Positions 17,071-22,500 of a stretch of DNA of 22,500 nt are shown one piece after another. The notes below the pieces were generated by a model that was not told where the DNA came from, ran no database searches, and worked only from the letters and a program-made list of their open reading frames with translations. Made by a program: the position numbers and the translations under genes. The stretch is from Glandiceps talaboti (taxonomy: Eukaryota; Hemichordata; Enteropneusta; Spengelidae): NCBI RefSeq assembly GCF_964340395.1, contig NC_135563.1, forward strand, positions 8,126,155 to 8,148,654. Direction: 5' to 3'. The first letter of the stretch is position 1; each line of letters opens with the position of its first letter.

Positions 17071-17157
17071 GATAGTTAATAGTATCTTCGACACTACGAT
17101 GACAACTCTCTGTGAAGCAAACCTTTTCTAGTACACAGTTGAAGATACTATCTAAAA
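17071..17157. repeat. Small inverted repeat (stem about 20 bp)
   Basis: GATAGTTAATAGTATCTTCGA near 17071-17091 pairs with TTGAAGATACTATC near 17140-17153, separated by about 50 bp. Possibly a decayed short MITE. Confidence 0.4.
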
Positions 17158-18059
17158 TTGGTATTGTACAGCTTAATATTTCCTCACATGATTTGATGAA
17201 AACTCATTCATAGTACTGTCTGGGTCATGACTCTTTCCTCGTTTTAACTTTCCGATGGCATTATTTTCCATCTTGTGTACAATTAGACTCCAATTCCTCA
17301 AATATTGTGTTTTTGGAATCTATCTGTTTTCTCATACCCTATCTCATGTTCAACTGTTGGTGGTGATAAGCTTTTGAAAAACTCGAAGAAATTAGTCTGA
17401 TTTTGATCTTTGATTACCCTTACATGGTGGCTAACCTCTCAAGGGACAACTGTGTCTTGAAATGGGGTTTGATTCCAGAAAATGATTACACCTTCTGGTG
17501 TTGGAACATGGCAATCTTTTGAAATTAAACTTCTCTGGGATTATGTTTCTTCAAATGAGCAAGCATGTCCCCTTCAGTACGAAAGTAAAACCTTTTATGA
17601 TTATGTTGAGCGTATCAAAGTTTACCCCTTTTTCATTCAGTAAAGTTTGGTACTCGTTCGTTTTACTCCCCGATACAATACACGTTAATGTTTTACAGAA
17701 ATGGGGCATGTCGACCTCAGACTACAGCATTTGAGGAACGGTCCTTCTCCAAGAATCTAAATACAAAACATATAATAACATGTGAATAACATACGTATTA
17801 TCGGTTCTGCGTTCCTGTAAATCGACCAAGACATGGTTCAGAGATACATGTAAAATAGGTTGTGCGTATATTGCATGTACATTTAACGCAGGTGCGGTCT
17901 CAGGACAGTATGGTAGTATATGCGACTAGCATGTCATCACGTCAGCGCTGGTCCTTGTTGAATTATTGCATTGTGAGTATTACTCACACAAACTTGCAAC
18001 GATTCAATGGTATGTCGTCATTTATAAATCAACCATTAATTAGGAATCGTTGAACCGAC
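17158..18059. other. Spacer between copies 2 and 3, nothing recognised
   Basis: Only short frames without family resemblance (17498-17734, 17862-18053). No exon of the array is seen. Confidence 0.45.
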
Positions 18060-18090
18060 TATAAAAATAGCCCCTGGTTTTACCTGACCA
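18060..18090 (+). promoter_or_regulatory. Core promoter of copy 3: TATA box plus initiator
   Basis: TATAAAAA begins at 18060, and the initiator match CCATTCT (YYANWYY) puts the +1 A at 18090, so the TATA starts at -30, the classical spacing. It is followed 69 bases later by a perfect donor (CAG then GTAAGT). Assignment to copy 3 rests on position and strand. Confidence 0.6.
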
Positions 18091-18158
18091 TTCTCATAAC
18101 AAAGGTCGCCGTGTATCATACGAGAACGTCAACTCACCGCTTCACACTCAAAATACAG
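18090..18158 (+). other. Proposed non-coding first exon (5' UTR) of copy 3
   Basis: It runs from the initiator to ACTCAAAATACAG at the donor GTAAGTCG (18159). It has no ATG, which suits a 5' UTR. Splicing to the acceptor ending at 19822 would remove a 1664-base intron and join it five bases before the start codon of copy 3. The equivalent acceptor in copies 1 and 2 implies the same exon layout there. Confidence 0.5.
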
Positions 18159-19251
18159 GTAAGTCGTTTTGAATACGAGACATACTAGAGTTTACCCACG
18201 TCATATCAAGATCACATTTAAAACGAATAGAAATATCAGGGTTTTCAAGTTTTTGTGTGTTTTTTAATATTCGCATTTTTCAATATTTGTGACCCATACG
18301 AGACAACGCTATCCGTGCCTACATCATTCCAATTCAATATTGACACGTTCTCGCCAATTGTCAGTTTTATAAAACGTATTAGCTATTTTGTTGAAGGGTG
18401 TCGAGATTTTTGAGTTGTATATCTTTAATTGACATTTTTCGAGTTTATCATATATGGGTCAGGGGAAAAATCATGGACGCTGCGGCTGATTTCATCATGG
18501 AAATTCACTGTACGGTATATTGTCACTAGCGCTCAGTGTGATTACCTGAGGCCTACCTCCTTTTTATACAAAGTTGAATATCTACCTTTGTGTGCCATTA
18601 ATTTCTCGACAAAAGTCCATATTGCGAAATCGTTAGATAAATGTTCGTATTTTGAACTCTGGTTTATCAGCACCGCACATCAGGGATAAGGGGGTCAAAA
18701 CGCCGTCATTTGAAGTTGAAAATGTGAACGATGTGAACACGTAGTGTCATATTTTACAAAGATACAAACATTATCAACCACATTTTGATTTTAAAAAGTC
18801 GTATTAAGTGTAATAGCGTATTCCTGTTCATAAAATGCAAATTGTACAACTATAGTTGTCACATGCATAATACACAGAGACTGTTATAGTATAGAAGTCA
18901 CGTGATACTTGGGAGCTGTTTTTGCTTGTCATTCAAATGCATGCAATGTGCGCTGTAAACGCAATATTTATTGATATTGCATAGACATGTTGTGAAAGTC
19001 CGCCCCCCCCCCTACAATGACTCGTCGTTGTGACTCATATCAAACACGGGGACACGTGGATGGTGACGTAATGCTGTTGGACTAGAACTACAGACGAAAA
19101 AAGGTCAAATAAGGTTACTGGACTTAAGCGACGTTATCAGAAATGATGACGTAGTGGAAAATTCTCTTCTAAGGCTATCCACTGAACATTAACGGTGTTA
19201 AACACTCTAAGTGTTACACCTGCATTACCGGGACTTTTGGTGTAAGATATA
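18159..19251. other. Proposed first intron of copy 3, 5' part
   Basis: No coding sequence recognised; the frame at 18429-18689 resembles nothing known. A C run lies at about 19002-19013. Confidence 0.4.
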
Positions 19252-19486
19252 CTGCCCGTTTCATGTTACTGGTCACATGCTCTGTTTGATACAACCGCCT
19301 AGAGCGCCAATGTTTTGATGTCTGCATGATAGTAGTTCATTTCATTTAGACATCAAAATGTAGCAAGAAACTGCATTCATTCAGTCTTGCTATCTCGAAC
19401 TGTAGCATGCGTAGGTTCTTCTTGGTTCAATTTCTAGGCGGTTGTATCAAACAGAGTCAGTGAACACTATTACATGAAACGGGCAG
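19252..19486. mobile_element. MITE of family 1 (best-preserved ends), upstream of copy 3 exon A
   Basis: The left end (CTGCCCGTTTCATG, GCTCTGTTTGATACAACCGC) and right end (GCGGTTGTATCAAACAGAG, CATGAAACGGGCAG) are almost perfect inverted copies over about 50 bp, bounded by TA (19250-19251 and 19487-19488). At 235 bp it is a shorter, internally deleted version of the elements in copies 1 and 2. The interior ATGTAGCAAGAAACTGC and TAGGTTCTTCTTGGTTC match them. Confidence 0.88.
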
Positions 19487-19673
19487 TACTTCAATGTTTC
19501 GTTTGACCAATTTCTGGATTTCCATACTTGCTCATGCGTACTAGTAATATAAATAATTTTGTATACTAGTATTATCGAGAGCAAAATGGAGACCAAAGGT
19601 GTCAGTGCCTCCAACAGATTGATTTGCAAATGTTAAAGTCGTAGTAGTAATAACAATAACAAATTTTGTTGAT

Positions 19674-19678
19674 AGTGT

Positions 19679-19712
<34 letters not shown>

Positions 19713-19762
19713 GTTGTTCTTCTTCTTCTTCTTATTTGTTATTGTTGTTTTTGTTTTTGTTG
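19674..19762. repeat. (GTT)n/(CTT)n microsatellite next to copy 3 exon A
   Basis: GTT units, then CTT units, then looser TTG-rich sequence. It is a T-rich stretch about 60 bp before the exon A acceptor and may affect acceptor choice (inference). Confidence 0.95.
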
Positions 19763-19827
19763 TTTTGATATCATCTTCATCTTCATCTAAAACTTAAAAT
19801 GAGATGTTTCATACTTTTTCAGTCAAA

Positions 19828-22500
<2,673 letters not shown>

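Overview
This is eukaryotic, intron-containing, AT-rich DNA, very likely from a marine invertebrate animal. The evidence is four-exon genes with canonical GT-AG introns, AATAAA poly(A) signals, large simple-sequence arrays, and many short palindromic or foldback elements. I cannot name the species or phylum from the sequence alone. All recognisable genes lie on the + strand, and I found no convincing gene on the - strand and no tRNA or rRNA.

The window is a tandem array of CRAL-TRIO (SEC14-like) lipid-transfer genes resembling the alpha-tocopherol-transfer-protein / clavesin / CRALBP group. The terminal exons start at 3920, 10160, 16248 and 22310, so the unit repeats about every 6.1-6.2 kb. 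Copy 0 (3920-4120) keeps only its last exon, the end of the preceding intron and its 3' flank. Copy 1 (7604-10360, 293 aa) and copy 2 (13393-16475, 302 aa) are complete four-exon genes. Copy 3 (19828 to the window end) is complete except for the last few codons, which fall past the edge. Each complete copy has exon A (N-terminal helical domain), exons B and C (lipid-binding core) and exon D (C-terminal core and tail). The splice phases are identical in all three: 1 after A, 0 after B, 0 after C. In each, a splice acceptor lies 5 bases before the start codon, so a non-coding first exon must lie upstream. For copy 3 it can be proposed at 18090-18158, behind a TATA box and initiator in canonical spacing.

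Similarity between copies is strongly mosaic. Copies 1 and 2 are about 97% identical over the first roughly 100 codons, only about 50-57% identical at protein level in exons B and C, and again about 82% in exon D. Part of exon D is identical between copies 0 and 1 for 90 bases, synonymous sites included. This suggests ends homogenised by gene conversion or recent recombination, around a diversified ligand-binding core.

Introns and spacers are packed with non-coding elements. There are at least ten palindromic or terminal-inverted-repeat elements, several bounded by TA dinucleotides as in Tc1/mariner-type MITEs. One family sits in or beside all three complete genes (8891-9236, 14826-15184, 19252-19486). 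A minisatellite lies directly 3' of copies 0 and 1. Long microsatellites include (TA)n, (GT)n, (TATG)n, (CTGT)n, (GTT)n and a roughly 400-bp purine-rich (GA)n tract. The possibly undescribed item is this array with conserved ends and a divergent pocket, together with its resident MITE family; no novel protein family is evident.
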